DNA of 64,000 nt from Persicitalea sp963716085 (lineage in GTDB: Bacteria > Bacteroidota > Bacteroidia > Cytophagales > Spirosomataceae): contig OY970288.1 in NCBI GenBank assembly GCA_963716085.1, forward strand, positions 2,666,001 through 2,730,000, in the 5' to 3' direction. Position numbers and translations under genes: made by a program. Every line of letters begins with the position of its first letter. Positions within the stretch are counted from its first letter, which is position 1. Of this stretch, positions 9,189-16,703 are shown in pieces. The notes under the pieces were generated by a model. It saw only the letters and a list, made by a program, of their open reading frames with translations, was not told where the DNA came from and searched no databases.

Positions 9189-9857
9189 TTACCAAGCGTT
9201 TGGATCCCCCAAGACCATAGATTTGATTGTCCACCAACAGATCAGGCAGTCGTATTTCAATGACTGCCTGTTGATATACATGAGATCGTATTTGAGGCGG
9301 TGTTCCATTTTTCTGAGGTCGTTGGCAATGCCCCTGGAACCTCTAACCTGGGCCAGCCCCGTGATACCGGGCACCACCAGATAGCGCTTGGAGTAATCGG
9401 ACAGGGTGAACCAAAACTGCGCATCGTGGGGAACGGCATGGGGGCGTGGCCCCACGACACTCATCTGTCCCAGAAGAACGTTTATGAACTGTGGCATTTC
9501 ATCCAAATTGGTCTTGCGCAGCCAGTACCCAATTCGGGTGACTCGTGGGTCGTCGATAGCTGTTTGTTGGAAGGGAACCTCCTGGGGACTGAACGCCATC
9601 GTTCTGAATTTCAGACAAACGAAGGTGTGGCCGTACAGACCCGTTCGCCGTTGCGAGAAGAAAACGGGGCCGGGGGAAGTAAGAATGATGAGTAAGCCGA
9701 CGGTTGGAATCAACCAGCTCAGCACAAAAAGGGTGACCAGAGAGGCCACGATAAGATCAAACAATCTCTTCCAAAATGAGGCTTTTTGGAATTTAAGCAG
9801 GATAGAAATATCCTGTTGCTCCAGCTGGAAGCCAGGAGCCTTCTGTAAGGTGTACAT
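9189..9857 (-). CDS. Undecaprenyl-phosphate sugar phosphotransferase (initiating transferase, WcaJ/PglC-like)
   Basis: This 222-residue monotopic enzyme should start repeat-unit synthesis by moving a sugar-1-phosphate to undecaprenyl phosphate. It has one hydrophobic hairpin (KRLFDLIVASLVTLFVLSWL), then SPGPVFFSQRRTG, the KFRTM motif, and LRKTNLDEMPQFINVLLGQM followed by SVVGPRPH, all conserved in the bacterial sugar transferase family. It lacks the extra N-terminal membrane domain of full-length WcaJ, so it is the short PglC-like form. It is the first gene of the operon; the start is preceded by nine AC repeats three bases away. Confidence 0.93.
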   Translation of the reverse strand: MYTLQKAPGFQLEQQDISILLKFQKASFWKRLFDLIVASLVTLFVLSWLIPTVGLLIILTSPGPVFFSQRRTGLYGHTFVCLKFRTMAFSPQEVPFQQTAIDDPRVTRIGYWLRKTNLDEMPQFINVLLGQMSVVGPRPHAVPHDAQFWFTLSDYSKRYLVVPGITGLAQVRGSRGIANDLRKMEHRLKYDLMYINRQSLKYDCLICWWTIKSMVLGDPNAW

Positions 9858-9860
9858 AAA

Positions 9861-9878
9861 GTGTGTGTGTGTGTGTGT
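9861..9878 (-). repeat. (AC)9 dinucleotide repeat immediately upstream of the first EPS gene
   Basis: Eighteen bases of perfect GT repeat on the plus strand read as nine AC units in the transcript, ending three bases before the ATG at 9857. This is where a ribosome would dock. It is the longest of four AC tracts in front of consecutive genes of this operon. Confidence 0.9.
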
Positions 9879-9893
9879 ATTGCCTGGTTGTAC

Positions 9894-9927
9894 GTAGCGA
9901 GCAGTTCGTACTGGTTCAGCTCGCTAC
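9894..9927 (-). promoter_or_regulatory. Hairpin in the presumed 5' leader of the EPS operon
   Basis: GTAGCGAGC at 9894-9902 and its exact complement GCTCGCTAC at 9919-9927 can pair with a 16-base loop. No T-run follows on either strand, so it is not a standard terminator. It lies about 37 bases upstream of the first gene of the operon and could be a leader structure or a protein site. Confidence 0.5.
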
Positions 9928-10036
9928 AATACTGTCTTTTTCAATCTGCATAATTCAATCAGGAACAGGGGATAAGGGTTAATAATACTTGCAAACAACG
10001 GTATACTCTACGACAAAATCCATAAAATGGATTCTA

Positions 10037-10053
10037 AAAGAATCAGATTCTTT
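10037..10053. promoter_or_regulatory. Perfect 17-base palindrome, possible operator
   Basis: Two 8-base arms, AAAGAATC and GATTCTTT, flank a single central A. A partial third copy (GATTCT) starts just before it, at about 10030. Placement in the divergent promoter region suggests a dimeric regulator site, but no regulator is encoded next to it. Confidence 0.35.
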
Positions 10054-10611
10054 AAAATTTACAAAAGATTGTCAATAATTTTAATGAAATCTCAAAAATA
10101 CGTTTCGCCTTTTAACTTCCGCGTGGTGATTTGACCATTGATTTTGAATCGCGGGTACTTTTCTGTGCGACAAGATCGTACCAAAATAACATGACGTACA
10201 ATCAATTACTATTGTCTGAGTCTTCGCAATTACGATGAAATGAAATCAGGTTTCATAAATAGAATTGCATGACTATATGAGCGTTACGCCCGCTAAGTTG
10301 AACATTTTTTCAGCTAACACAAAAAATAAGCCTTATTATTTTTATGAAGAAAATAATAATTAGCTATAATTTAAAGAGATTCACGATAAGCAAGCGATCC
10401 ACCTGCCCCTGTTTGCATTTCACACACAAAATCAAGGACACATTACGTAAAAGTAACTTGGCAATCGTCCCCTTTTTATCACAGATTTGACTCGAGGAAG
10501 TAGAACCAGGTTGCGTTCGACGGTGGTCGGACGAGATCTTTTTGTTACTCTCGCTCCGTATCGTTTGATTTTTTGCTACCTTGGTCTCTGGAAATTTTTT
10601 ACAAAAAAAAC

Positions 10612-11142
10612 ATGACCATGATTCGCAAACTACTGCTAGTATTTATGATGGGAAGCCTGCCTTTCCTCTACTCTTGTGACAAATTGAAAGGAGACGTTGG
10701 TCCCGATGGTGCGCAAGGAGAACAGGGCCTGGCGGGAGAGAAAGGTGAACCGGGTGATCCGGCCTCGGCAATTCAGGTGGTATTCGACACGGCGTCGACC
10801 GATGCCAGCGGAAACTATATCAATGGAGTTGGATTCGAGACAGCCAACCCAAAGATTATTGAGAATGGGGTGGTATTGATGTACGCAAAATCCGGCAATG
10901 CTTGGTTTGCGTTGCCAGGTCCGGTTTTCTTTGAGAATGATGCTTCTAACTACACTTTTTTGTATGTATTAGATGGATCAGACTTGATCTTTCAACTGTT
11001 GCAACTCGATGCCACGCCTAAGAAGCGAAAATTTCAAGCTTTGCGGTTGGTCATCATTCCTGCTAGGATTGCTCGATTAAGTGCCGAATTGGATCTCAAA
11101 GATTATGAAGCAGTGCGCCGGGCATTCGACCTGCCGGAGTAA
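10612..11142 (+). CDS. Lipoprotein with collagen-like Gly-X-Y repeats
   Basis: I chose the ATG at 10612, after an A-rich leader; the frame is open further upstream, but only from a TTG. The 176-residue product has a short signal peptide with lipobox FLYSC (cysteine 22), then eight Gly-X-Y triplets at about 27-50 (GDVGPDGAQGEQGLAGEKGE...), then a compact domain of about 125 residues with no motif I recognise. Collagen-like stalks on Bacteroidota lipoproteins are known, usually of unknown role. It is monocistronic, ending in a strong terminator. Its function is unknown. Confidence 0.8.
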   Translation: MTMIRKLLLVFMMGSLPFLYSCDKLKGDVGPDGAQGEQGLAGEKGEPGDPASAIQVVFDTASTDASGNYINGVGFETANPKIIENGVVLMYAKSGNAWFALPGPVFFENDASNYTFLYVLDGSDLIFQLLQLDATPKKRKFQALRLVIIPARIARLSAELDLKDYEAVRRAFDLPE

Positions 11143-11177
11143 CTGGTAATTTTTATTTACTATGGGGAAGCCCAACA

Positions 11178-11207
11178 AAAAAGGCCGGAAGTTTTTCCGG
11201 CCTTTTT
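11178..11207 (+). terminator. Rho-independent terminator after the collagen-like lipoprotein gene
   Basis: A 13-base stem (AAAAAGGCCGGAA with TTCCGGCCTTTTT) closes a 4-base loop. The GC-rich core is followed by a T-run on the plus strand and preceded by an A-run, so it can also work on the minus strand. Confidence 0.9.
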
Positions 11208-11271
11208 CCTGCCCTCTCACAAAATTGATAGCTTTTCAACCAAACTTTGTCATTTACCTTAAACTCAAATA

Positions 11272-12789
11272 GTGGCAATCAATCCCGTCAATATCAAGCT
11301 GGTCCTCGGCCTCAAAATCAAACAACTACGTTTGGATAAGGCTTTGTCGCTTAGCGATTTGTCAAGAATTTCGGGACTTTCAATATCGTATATCAATGAA
11401 ATAGAGAAAGGTAAAAAATATCCGAAAGCCGATAAAATCATCGCCTTAGCCCAGGCCCTGGGAACCGACTACGACGCTTTGGTGTCGTTGAAACTCAGCA
11501 AGCGGCTGGAACCGATTTCGGAACTGCTCAGCTCCAACATCCTGACGGAGCTCCCGCTCGATCTCTTCGGGATCGACCAGTCCAATCTTCTGGAAATGCT
11601 GTCCGACGCCCCGACCAAAGTCAGCGCTTTCATCGGGACGCTCATCGAGATTTCGCGCAACTACAACATGTCGGTCGAGCAATTTTACTTCTCGGCGCTG
11701 CGCACTTACCAAGAGATGCACGACAACTACTTCGAGGATATCGAAAACGCCGCCGAGCGATTTTTGAATGAAAGGAACGTGGGAAATCACCTGGTTTTGA
11801 ATGAAGATTACCTTGCCAGGGTGCTTGGTGAGGACTATGACTACGAAATCGAGCTAATTGACAAAGGTGCTCACCCCGAGCTGAAATCGGTGCGATCGCT
11901 CACAATTCCTTTACGAGAAGGCCAAAAGCTGTTGATCAACGGCCGTCTGTCGTCGGTTCAAAAATCCTTTATTTATGGTCGGGAGATTGGGTATCAATAT
12001 CTTGACCTTAACAATCGCCTTTACACGACTGCCGTGCTGGAAGCCGATTCCTTCGAACATCTACTGAACAATTTCAAAGCTTCCTACTTTGCCAGCGCCA
12101 TCATCGTCCGGCAGTCGATTTTAGCGCAAAAACTGAGAGAATTCTTCGCGTTGAAAACCTGGCAGCCAGAGCGTTTGCTGGCCATGATCGACTATTTCAA
12201 CACTACGCCGGAATCATTTTGCTACCGCATCAGCAACATCCTACCCAAGCACTTCGGAATCAATCAATTGTTCTTTCTGCGCTTCAATAATTTTGCCGGG
12301 CAGAATCAGTTTGACCTTACGAAGGAAATGCACATCGCCCGGAAGCATATTCCGCACACGGTCAAGAACGAATACTACTGCCGCCGTTGGCTTTCGCTCA
12401 CTATTTTACAGGACTTGGCCGAAAACACAAAAGAAGGGAGAAACTTCGTCGACACAATATGCAAGGCTCAGATTTCCAAGTACGTTGACAGCGGAGAGGA
12501 ATATCTTATGATTAGTTTCGCGAAGTCGGAGTCCGGTTCTCAATCCCAAAATGTGAGCGTGTCGATGGGGATTTTTCTCAACGAAGAATCCCGGAAAATT
12601 ATTAATTTCCTGAATGATCCGAATTTGCAAATGAGGCTCGTCAATGAGACTTGCGAGCGCTGTTCCCTCTTCGACTGCAAGGAACGAATGGCCGCGCCAA
12701 CGGTTTTGCAGCGCCGCCACAAGCACGAATCCCTGAAAAAAAGCATCGCGTCATTGCTTCACGGTAAAGCGAAGCTTGTCAGCCCTTGA
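11272..12789 (+). CDS. XRE-family transcriptional regulator with ScfR-like C-terminus
   Basis: This 505-residue protein starts at a GTG. Residues 12-70 form a helix-turn-helix of the Cro/CI type (IKQLRLDKALSLSDLSRISG, then SYINEIEKGKKYPKADKI). The long remainder resembles short-chain fatty acyl-CoA regulators (RamB/PccR-type), including a cysteine-containing segment near the end (ETCERCSLFDCKERMAAP). No HExxH protease motif is visible in the middle. It converges on, and overlaps by 11 bases, a glutaryl-CoA dehydrogenase gene, which fits a regulator of acyl-CoA metabolism that senses a CoA ester. The ScfR assignment is by recognition of pattern and context; the DNA-binding role is sure. Confidence 0.8.
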   Translation: MAINPVNIKLVLGLKIKQLRLDKALSLSDLSRISGLSISYINEIEKGKKYPKADKIIALAQALGTDYDALVSLKLSKRLEPISELLSSNILTELPLDLFGIDQSNLLEMLSDAPTKVSAFIGTLIEISRNYNMSVEQFYFSALRTYQEMHDNYFEDIENAAERFLNERNVGNHLVLNEDYLARVLGEDYDYEIELIDKGAHPELKSVRSLTIPLREGQKLLINGRLSSVQKSFIYGREIGYQYLDLNNRLYTTAVLEADSFEHLLNNFKASYFASAIIVRQSILAQKLREFFALKTWQPERLLAMIDYFNTTPESFCYRISNILPKHFGINQLFFLRFNNFAGQNQFDLTKEMHIARKHIPHTVKNEYYCRRWLSLTILQDLAENTKEGRNFVDTICKAQISKYVDSGEEYLMISFAKSESGSQSQNVSVSMGIFLNEESRKIINFLNDPNLQMRLVNETCERCSLFDCKERMAAPTVLQRRHKHESLKKSIASLLHGKAKLVSP

Positions 12790-13939
12790 AAGCGGGAATA
12801 CCCGTAATTTCGGCTCCCAGAATCAGCAGATGAATGTCGTGCGTCCCCTCATAAGTCACAACCGATTCGAGATTCATCAGGTGCCGCATGATCGGATATT
12901 CGCCCGTAATGCCATTGCCCCCCAGAATCTGCCGCGCCTCACGAGCCACCTGCAACGCCATCGCCACGTTGTTTCTTTTGGCCAATGAAATCTGCGCCGA
13001 AGTCGCTTGCCCTTCATTTTTCAAAACTCCCAATCGCCAGGCCACGAGTTGAGCCTTCGTAATTTCGGTAAGCATTTCGGCCAACTTCTTTTGCGTGAGC
13101 TGAAAAGCCGCAATGGGTTTGTCGAATTGAATGCGTTCAGCGGCGTACTGCACCGCCGTTTCGTAACAGTCGATGGCCGCGCCGATGGCCCCCCAGGCAA
13201 TCCCGTAGCGGGCATTGTCGAGGCACCGCAGGGCGGCCCCAACCCCCAGCGCTTCCGGCAAAAGATTGTCTTCACCGACCTTTACGTTGTCAAAAACCAG
13301 TTCACCCGTGGCACTGGTGCGAAGCGACCACTTATTTTCAATCTCAGGGGTGGAAAAGCCTTCCATGCCGCGTTCAAGAATCATTCCCTGTACCCGCCCC
13401 GTGGTATTTCGCGCCCACACGACGGCCACATCGGCCAGTGGAGCGTTGGAGATCCAAGTTTTGGAACCGTTCAAGACATTTCCCCCATCGACTTCAGTCA
13501 AACGCGACTGCATGCCCGCCGGATTGGAACCGTGATCGGGTTCAGTCAGGCCAAAACAGCCCAAAAGCTCTCCCGAAGCCAATTTGGGCAGATATTTTCG
13601 CTTCTGCGCATCGGTGCCGAATTGATAAATAGGCCAAATGACCAAAGAGTTTTGCACCGATAATGCCGACCGCATCCCCGAATCGCCGCGCTCGATTTCT
13701 TGACACACCAGCCCGTAGCTGATATAATCCGCCCCGGTGCCGCCGTATTCCTCAGGAAGCGTAACGCCAAGAATCCCCAACTCGCCAAAACGTTTTATCA
13801 GATAAGCCGGGAAAGCCGCCCGCTGGGCGTAGGAGTCGATAATGGGTTTTATCTCAGTATTCGTAAATTCGGCCACCGATTGCCGGATCAGTCGATTCTC
13901 CGGGGTGAGTAGTTCTTCGATCTTAAAGAAGTCTGTCAT
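12779..13939 (-). CDS. gcdH: Glutaryl-CoA dehydrogenase-like acyl-CoA dehydrogenase
   Basis: I take the ATG at 13939, directly after an A-run, rather than the in-frame codon 30 bases upstream; this gives 386 residues. It has the acyl-CoA dehydrogenase signatures GCFGLTEPDHGSNPAGM and the C-terminal TYEGTHDIHLLILG. The glutamate there (about 364) is the catalytic base position of glutaryl-CoA dehydrogenase, and ERGDSGMRSALSVQNSLV also matches that subfamily. The reaction is oxidative decarboxylation of glutaryl-CoA to crotonyl-CoA in lysine/tryptophan breakdown, passing electrons to electron-transfer flavoprotein, whose genes lie at 29874-31658. Substrate should be confirmed, since close paralogues use other acyl-CoAs. 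Confidence 0.88.
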   Translation of the reverse strand: MTDFFKIEELLTPENRLIRQSVAEFTNTEIKPIIDSYAQRAAFPAYLIKRFGELGILGVTLPEEYGGTGADYISYGLVCQEIERGDSGMRSALSVQNSLVIWPIYQFGTDAQKRKYLPKLASGELLGCFGLTEPDHGSNPAGMQSRLTEVDGGNVLNGSKTWISNAPLADVAVVWARNTTGRVQGMILERGMEGFSTPEIENKWSLRTSATGELVFDNVKVGEDNLLPEALGVGAALRCLDNARYGIAWGAIGAAIDCYETAVQYAAERIQFDKPIAAFQLTQKKLAEMLTEITKAQLVAWRLGVLKNEGQATSAQISLAKRNNVAMALQVAREARQILGGNGITGEYPIMRHLMNLESVVTYEGTHDIHLLILGAEITGIPAFKG

Positions 13940-14038
13940 TTTTTTTACAACACAATGAAAAATGAGCACTTGAATTCAAGAGATTAAAGTAGCTCGATTT
14001 ATTATCATGTCCAAAACAAAGGCGGTAACCCAAAACCT

Positions 14039-14380
14039 ATGGCTGTATATTTGATGGGTGGGCTTTATTTACTGGCAGGAGTGAATCATTTCGTCAGCCC
14101 GAAGTTCTATCTGAAAATTATGCCGACCTACCTGCCCTATCACGAATTTTTGGTAGCAGCATCGGGGTTGGCAGAGATTATTCTGGGCATCATGCTGTTA
14201 ATTCCAGCCACCCGAATTTGGGCCGCTTGGGGAATTATTCTGCTGCTGATTGCTGTTTTTCCAGCCAATCTGTACATGGCGTATGGTGCCCAGTTCCAGG
14301 AGATTTCTCCCTGGTTTCGGTGGGGCCGGCTGCCCATCCAATTTGTCCTTGTTTGGTGGGCCTATCAATACACCAAATAG
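14039..14380 (+). CDS. DoxX-like small membrane protein
   Basis: A 113-residue protein with four hydrophobic segments: one near the start (YLMGGLYLLAGVNHFVSP), two in the middle (LAEIILGIMLLIPATRIWAA and GIILLLIAVFPANLYMA) and one at the end. The GVNHFxxPKFY and PANLYMA features are typical of DoxX/DUF4267-like inner-membrane proteins. Its function is not known. It is transcribed away from the gcdH-like gene across a 99-base gap and is followed closely by a flavoprotein gene, probably in one transcript. Confidence 0.75.
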   Translation: MAVYLMGGLYLLAGVNHFVSPKFYLKIMPTYLPYHEFLVAASGLAEIILGIMLLIPATRIWAAWGIILLLIAVFPANLYMAYGAQFQEISPWFRWGRLPIQFVLVWWAYQYTK

Positions 14381-14412
14381 TCAGGCGCTTCTCACAACTC
14401 ATCTTTGAAAAC

Positions 14413-15990
14413 TTGCCCCGCACCAAACAATACATCCTGCCGCCCGAAGTTGCCATGGAAGAAGCCAACTTCCGGGAATACGTCCTGGACGATTTAAGAA
14501 TTAATAAACTTGAAAACGTCATCCTCCGCAAAACCCGGCAGTCCATAGACGCCCGGGGCCGGCAGGTAAAGGTCAATGTGCAGGTGGATGTTTTTGTCGA
14601 TGAAATACCTAACGATTTTATTGACTATCGAAAACCCGCGACCGACGTAAGCCAGCGGCCTGCGGTGGTCATTGTCGGCTGTGGCCCCGCTGGAACTTTC
14701 GCCGCTTTACGATTGGTCGAGCTTGGTTTCAAGCCCATCATTTTGGAACGGGGTAAAGACGTCCGGTCACGGCGCAGAGATTTAGCGGCCATCAACAAAC
14801 ACCACATCGTTAATCCCGACTCTAACTATTGCTTCGGCGAAGGCGGCGCCGGGACCTATTCCGATGGTAAGCTGTACACCCGTTCCAACAAACGTGGCAA
14901 TATCCGCCGCATTCTTGAAATTTTTGTGGCCCACGGTGCGAGTGAGGATATTTTGGTGGAAGCACACCCCCACATCGGCACCAACAAACTGCCGAAAATC
15001 GTCGCTGAAATGCGAGAAACTATTTTACAGGCAGGGGGCGAAATTCACTTTGACTGTCGGGTTGAAGACATTTTGTTGAAAAATGGCGAGATAAAGGGCG
15101 TTGCTACGGCTGATGGTAGAGAGTACTTGGGCGAGAGCGTCATCCTGGCAACCGGTCATTCGGCCCGGGACATTTTTGAACTATTACAAAGACGCGACGT
15201 CCTGATCGAGGAAAAGCCTTTTGCCATGGGCGTCCGCATCGAACATCCGCAGCGGGTGATCGACCGAATCCAGTACCGCTGCGGCTCTGAGCGGGGGCCG
15301 TATCTCCCGGCGGCATCGTACAACTTGGTGACGCAAACTCATCTCAATAATATCCAGCGCGGGGTGTTCTCATTTTGCATGTGTCCGGGCGGATTTATCG
15401 TTCCGGCGGCCACGGCTCCGGGCGAGTTGGTGGTCAACGGGATGTCGCCCTCGCGACGCGATTCCCGCTACGCCAATTCGGGTATCGTGGTCGCCGTGCA
15501 GCCTGAGGACACCAGGAAGTACGCCGAATACGGACCGCTGGCGGGCTTGGCGTTACAGCGGGAAGTCGAGCAGGTCGCTTGCCGAATGGCGGGCAGCGGG
15601 CAGGCCGCTCCCGGACAGTTGGTCAGCGATTTCGTATCGGGAAAGCGCTCCAAGGAATTGCGGGACACCTCGTACCAGCCAGGGTTGGTGTCGATGGATA
15701 TGCGGGAAGTTCTTCCCGAGCACATTGCTTCGCCACTACGCGAAGGGTTGCAGCAGTTTGGCAAGAAAATGCGGGGCTACCTGACGCCCGAGGCGCAACT
15801 GATCGGGATAGAAAGCCGAACCTCATCGCCCGTCAGGATACCGCGTGATGCCAAGACCTGCGAGCATCCCGAAGTGAAACGGCTTTTTCCCTGCGGCGAG
15901 GGCGCGGGCTACGCGGGCGGCATTATGTCGGCCGCGATGGACGGCGAACGCTGCGCCGAGCAATTGGTGTTGCGCTATGGCAAGAGCTAA
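14413..15990 (+). CDS. FAD-dependent dehydrogenase (COG2509-like)
   Basis: A TTG at 14413 gives 525 residues and keeps the conserved N-terminal segment PRTKQYILPPEVA; the first ATG (14455) would cut it off. The N-terminal ~90 residues form a small domain seen in this family, followed by the dinucleotide fold VVIVGCGPAGTFAALRLVEL with the acidic end ILERGKDV, then FGEGGAGTYSDGKLYTR and, at the end, FPCGEGAGYAGGIMSAAMDG for FAD binding. Homologues are annotated as uncharacterised FAD-dependent dehydrogenases; the substrate is unknown. The reading frame continues upstream through the DoxX-like gene, but that part does not look like this family. Confidence 0.85.
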   Translation: MPRTKQYILPPEVAMEEANFREYVLDDLRINKLENVILRKTRQSIDARGRQVKVNVQVDVFVDEIPNDFIDYRKPATDVSQRPAVVIVGCGPAGTFAALRLVELGFKPIILERGKDVRSRRRDLAAINKHHIVNPDSNYCFGEGGAGTYSDGKLYTRSNKRGNIRRILEIFVAHGASEDILVEAHPHIGTNKLPKIVAEMRETILQAGGEIHFDCRVEDILLKNGEIKGVATADGREYLGESVILATGHSARDIFELLQRRDVLIEEKPFAMGVRIEHPQRVIDRIQYRCGSERGPYLPAASYNLVTQTHLNNIQRGVFSFCMCPGGFIVPAATAPGELVVNGMSPSRRDSRYANSGIVVAVQPEDTRKYAEYGPLAGLALQREVEQVACRMAGSGQAAPGQLVSDFVSGKRSKELRDTSYQPGLVSMDMREVLPEHIASPLREGLQQFGKKMRGYLTPEAQLIGIESRTSSPVRIPRDAKTCEHPEVKRLFPCGEGAGYAGGIMSAAMDGERCAEQLVLRYGKS

Positions 15991-16002
15991 TTCAGACCAT
16001 TT

Positions 16003-16647
16003 ATGTCCACCCATTTTTTTAAAGAATTCACAACCAATTTATCAGCTAGACTTGAGCGACCGCTGCCTGGTCAACTGGCCCACGCCCGAATGCTGACCAA
16101 TGCTGAGTCGCGCCTAAATTCCGCCCCAAACAGCCGAACCCGAAAGAGCGCCGTACTGGTTTTGTTCTATCCCTACGAAGGAGTAGTTTACTTACCCCTC
16201 ATCCTGCGTCCGACCTACGACGGCGTGCATTCGGGCCAAGTCGCATTTCCCGGAGGTCGCTATGAACGCAGTGACGAAACCCTAATCCGTACGGCCATGC
16301 GTGAAGCGCAGGAGGAAATCGGTCTGCGACTCACCGATGTCAAAGTAGAGGGCGTGTTGACCGAACTTTTCATTCCGCCCAGCAATTTCCTGGTGCTGCC
16401 CGTAGTAGCCCACATCCCCTACCGGCCCGATATGTTCCCCGACCCGCGCGAAGTTGAGAAGGTGCTGGAAGTTCCTTTGCGCCAATTAGCGGACAGAACG
16501 ATTGTCGGAAGCAGCGAAATCAAGGTAGCGGACAGAATTATCGATGCTCCGCACTATTTGATTCAAAACCACAAAGTTTGGGGTGCCACCGCGATGATGA
16601 TCAGTGAACTGTTGGAGGTACTTTCGGGGCCGACCGTCGGTTCTTAG
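16003..16647 (+). CDS. NUDIX hydrolase, coenzyme A pyrophosphatase type
   Basis: A 214-residue Nudix protein. The Nudix box is at about 84-110: FPGGRYERSDETLIRTAM then REAQEEIGL, with the acidic residue early in the motif shifted as in CoA pyrophosphatases (NudL/PCD1). The preceding region KSAVLVLFYPYEGVVYLPLI and the downstream EVEKVLEVPL also fit that group. The likely reaction cleaves CoA or oxidised CoA to 3',5'-ADP and phosphopantetheine. It begins 12 bases after the flavoprotein gene, suggesting co-transcription. Confidence 0.85.
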   Translation: MSTHFFKEFTTNLSARLERPLPGQLAHARMLTNAESRLNSAPNSRTRKSAVLVLFYPYEGVVYLPLILRPTYDGVHSGQVAFPGGRYERSDETLIRTAMREAQEEIGLRLTDVKVEGVLTELFIPPSNFLVLPVVAHIPYRPDMFPDPREVEKVLEVPLRQLADRTIVGSSEIKVADRIIDAPHYLIQNHKVWGATAMMISELLEVLSGPTVGS

Positions 16648-16703
16648 CCCGGTTTTTCGTATTTTTACCCCCCACCATAATCCACGACCCCTTTCTCCCC
16701 TGC

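Larger units (their letters stand above)
9879..10611. other. Long non-coding divergent promoter region between the EPS operon and the lipoprotein gene
   Basis: About 730 bases without a convincing gene separate the minus-strand exopolysaccharide operon from the plus-strand lipoprotein. The region is clearly more AT-rich than its flanks. It holds a hairpin near the operon start (9894-9927) and a 17-base palindrome (10037-10053). I could not place a complete -33/-7 promoter on either strand with confidence; TACCTTGG at 10577-10584 is a near match to the Bacteroidota -7 box for the lipoprotein gene. Confidence 0.6.

Noticed and set aside
14218..14412. Longer N-terminus of the FAD-dependent dehydrogenase
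   Set aside because: This segment is the DoxX-like gene read in another frame; the family homology begins near KQYILPPEVA.
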